Under the pieces are notes generated by a model. It did no database searches. It saw only the letters and a program-made list of their open reading frames with translations, and had not been told where the DNA came from. This document shows positions 62,714-64,000 of a stretch of DNA of 64,000 bases, piece by piece. The stretch is from Tribonema minus. Lineage: Eukaryota; Sar; Xanthophyceae; Tribonematales; Tribonemataceae. The stretch covers positions 1,178,001 to 1,242,000 of the forward strand of contig JAFCMP010000013.1 in NCBI GenBank assembly GCA_017506865.1, given 5' to 3'. The translations under genes were made by a program, and so were the position numbers. The stretch's first letter is position 1. Every line of letters begins with the position of its first letter.

Positions 62714-64000
62714 CTCATGTAAGCCTACTAACGCAATGTCACAAAAACAAACATGTAGCCGTGAGTATCACACTGTGTTCATCAATGCACCATTGCATTG
62801 ATTTCTGAGCACCCTAATCATGGCAGGCCCGACACTTGGTGATTGTCATTGTTGAGCCGAGCCAATCACCATAGACGAGGCCTCGAGGGCAGAAGACTGA
62901 GTTGGTGCGGCGAGGAGCAGAGTTGGAGAGCAAATCACCAAGACTATGTAGAGGCGGAAAGGTGGTGGCGAGCAGAGTTGACGACCTCGTGTTTTGGAGT
63001 GCATTGTGGTGTACATGCAAATGGATGATCCCAGACTTGCTGCAAATTATGCAGTCTCCTTATCACAGCGGTGCTGCCTCAGATCACAAACGCTTCACTG
63101 TGGAGGAGAGTGCCTTTGCTGGCAGGGTTGACAAATACGGTCGGTTCTATGTGATACGTTCTTTATATACGTGTGTATACCGCCGCGGGCAGAACGCAAC
63201 CGCCAACTTCACATTTAATTTCGCTGAGGTGCTAGAGCGCTTCGCGGCCAGAGGATCACTGCAGGTTTTGAGCTTGAGCGCTTCGCGCCGGAGAGTCTAG
63301 GAAACACAGAACAAAAAAAATGACAATTACACAGACGCAAACTCAAACCACACGAAGTCACTACCAGCAACGGACCTTCACCGAGCGCTGCACGTCCTTG
63401 ATCGTCTGGATCAGGTATGCGCCTCACACAATCCGTAAGATCGCAGACACGGGTTACGAACTTTTGGCACACAAGTGTGCCTGACCAGGACAGCACTAGC
63501 GTCAACGCGCTAGTGCTGTAGTCTTGACCAGCGCGTTGACGCGCTAGTGCTGTCCTTGTCAGACACACTTGTTGCACCCTCACGCTTCACGCGTGCATTT
63601 TTAACTAGACGGCTCTCATCCAACGCCATCGACCTCTTGTCGCTACTCGATGAAGTTCTCATGCGTGTTTGTGTTTATTCATGTGGATTACATATATTTG
63701 TATACCTGTCTGCTACATCCTGCTGTTGCACGTGCTGTGCCCTTTTTTCTGGTGTGGGTTGTCGCATTCCACTTCGTTGTGACACAACCTATGTTGCACA
63801 ATGTCGCGGTGCTTCGTTGTTGGGTGGGCTCCCAGTGTTTTTGCTAGTGCTGCTACAGTACTCCAGAAGCACAATTTACAGCTGCATTGCTGCCACTTGA
63901 TTGGTAATACCTTACACACCCATGCACTATTGTCGTTGCTGGCTGAACTAAATTGTCTGCCTGTGGTTACCCTGCTGTCTGTACCTTGCAGAGCATAATG
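62714..64000. other. Right-end region without a supported gene
   Basis: Short open frames occur on both strands (for example 62902-63300 plus, 63547-63900 plus) without recognisable motifs. The only structured element is the foldback at 63472-63571. Confidence 0.4.
63472..63571. repeat. Foldback (inverted repeat) element
   Basis: The left arm 63472-63510 (CAAGTGTGCCTGACCAGGAC, then AGCACTAGCGTCAACGCGC) and right arm 63531-63571 are inverse complements with only a few differences and a 2-base gap. A 20-base loop carries TAGTGCTGTAGTCTTGACCA. It could form a hairpin of about 40 bp and resembles a small foldback or MITE-like element. Confidence 0.85.

Overview
This window is nuclear DNA of a eukaryote, probably a unicellular alga or another intron-rich protist. 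Genes are split into short exons (27 to about 300 bp) by introns of 0.1 to 2.3 kb. Donors are mostly GTGAG or GTACG, with a few GC donors, and acceptors are AG. Introns carry TTAGGG/CCCTAA telomere-like runs, long poly(G)/poly(C) tracts and many degenerate copies of nearby exon ends. Bacterial-style operons and ribosome binding sites are absent. The lineage cannot be fixed from sequence reading alone. No rRNA or tRNA gene was recognised.

Layout, left to right: (1) 1-14524, minus strand: an anoctamin (TMEM16) gene running off the left edge. (2) 15163-19671, plus strand, head to head with it: a U6 snRNA phosphodiesterase (USB1/Mpn1) gene. (3) 21367-28428, minus: a six-exon gene for a 301-residue secreted Spondin_N protein with a GPI-like tail. 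(4) 30032-46958, minus: a 17-exon gene whose phases close perfectly into 910 codons, encoding eight annexin repeats fused to a TerD domain. (5) 47959-50282, minus: the last three exons of an EF-hand-like protein. (6) 54658-60999, minus: a Ty3/gypsy LTR retrotransposon with near-identical LTRs, a polypurine tract, a 4-bp target duplication and several frame breaks, inserted into an open reading frame that is still readable across the empty site. (7) 62047-62713, minus: the 3' end of an unidentified gene.

The most unusual things are the octo-annexin/TerD fusion and the way introns are built. In every gene model, introns contain tandem, decaying copies of the adjacent exon end together with its splice site ('exon echoes'). 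They also carry CAACTTCAAC/GTTGAAGTTG motifs, telomere-like repeats and strand-specific poly(C) tracts before 3' splice sites.

Several products are linked to calcium or membranes: annexin and TerD bind Ca2+, anoctamins are Ca2+-gated in characterised members, and one gene has an EF-hand-like loop. Whether they work together cannot be told from sequence. Gene models were built by eye from exon homology, splice dinucleotides and reading-phase agreement, without alignments or transcripts.
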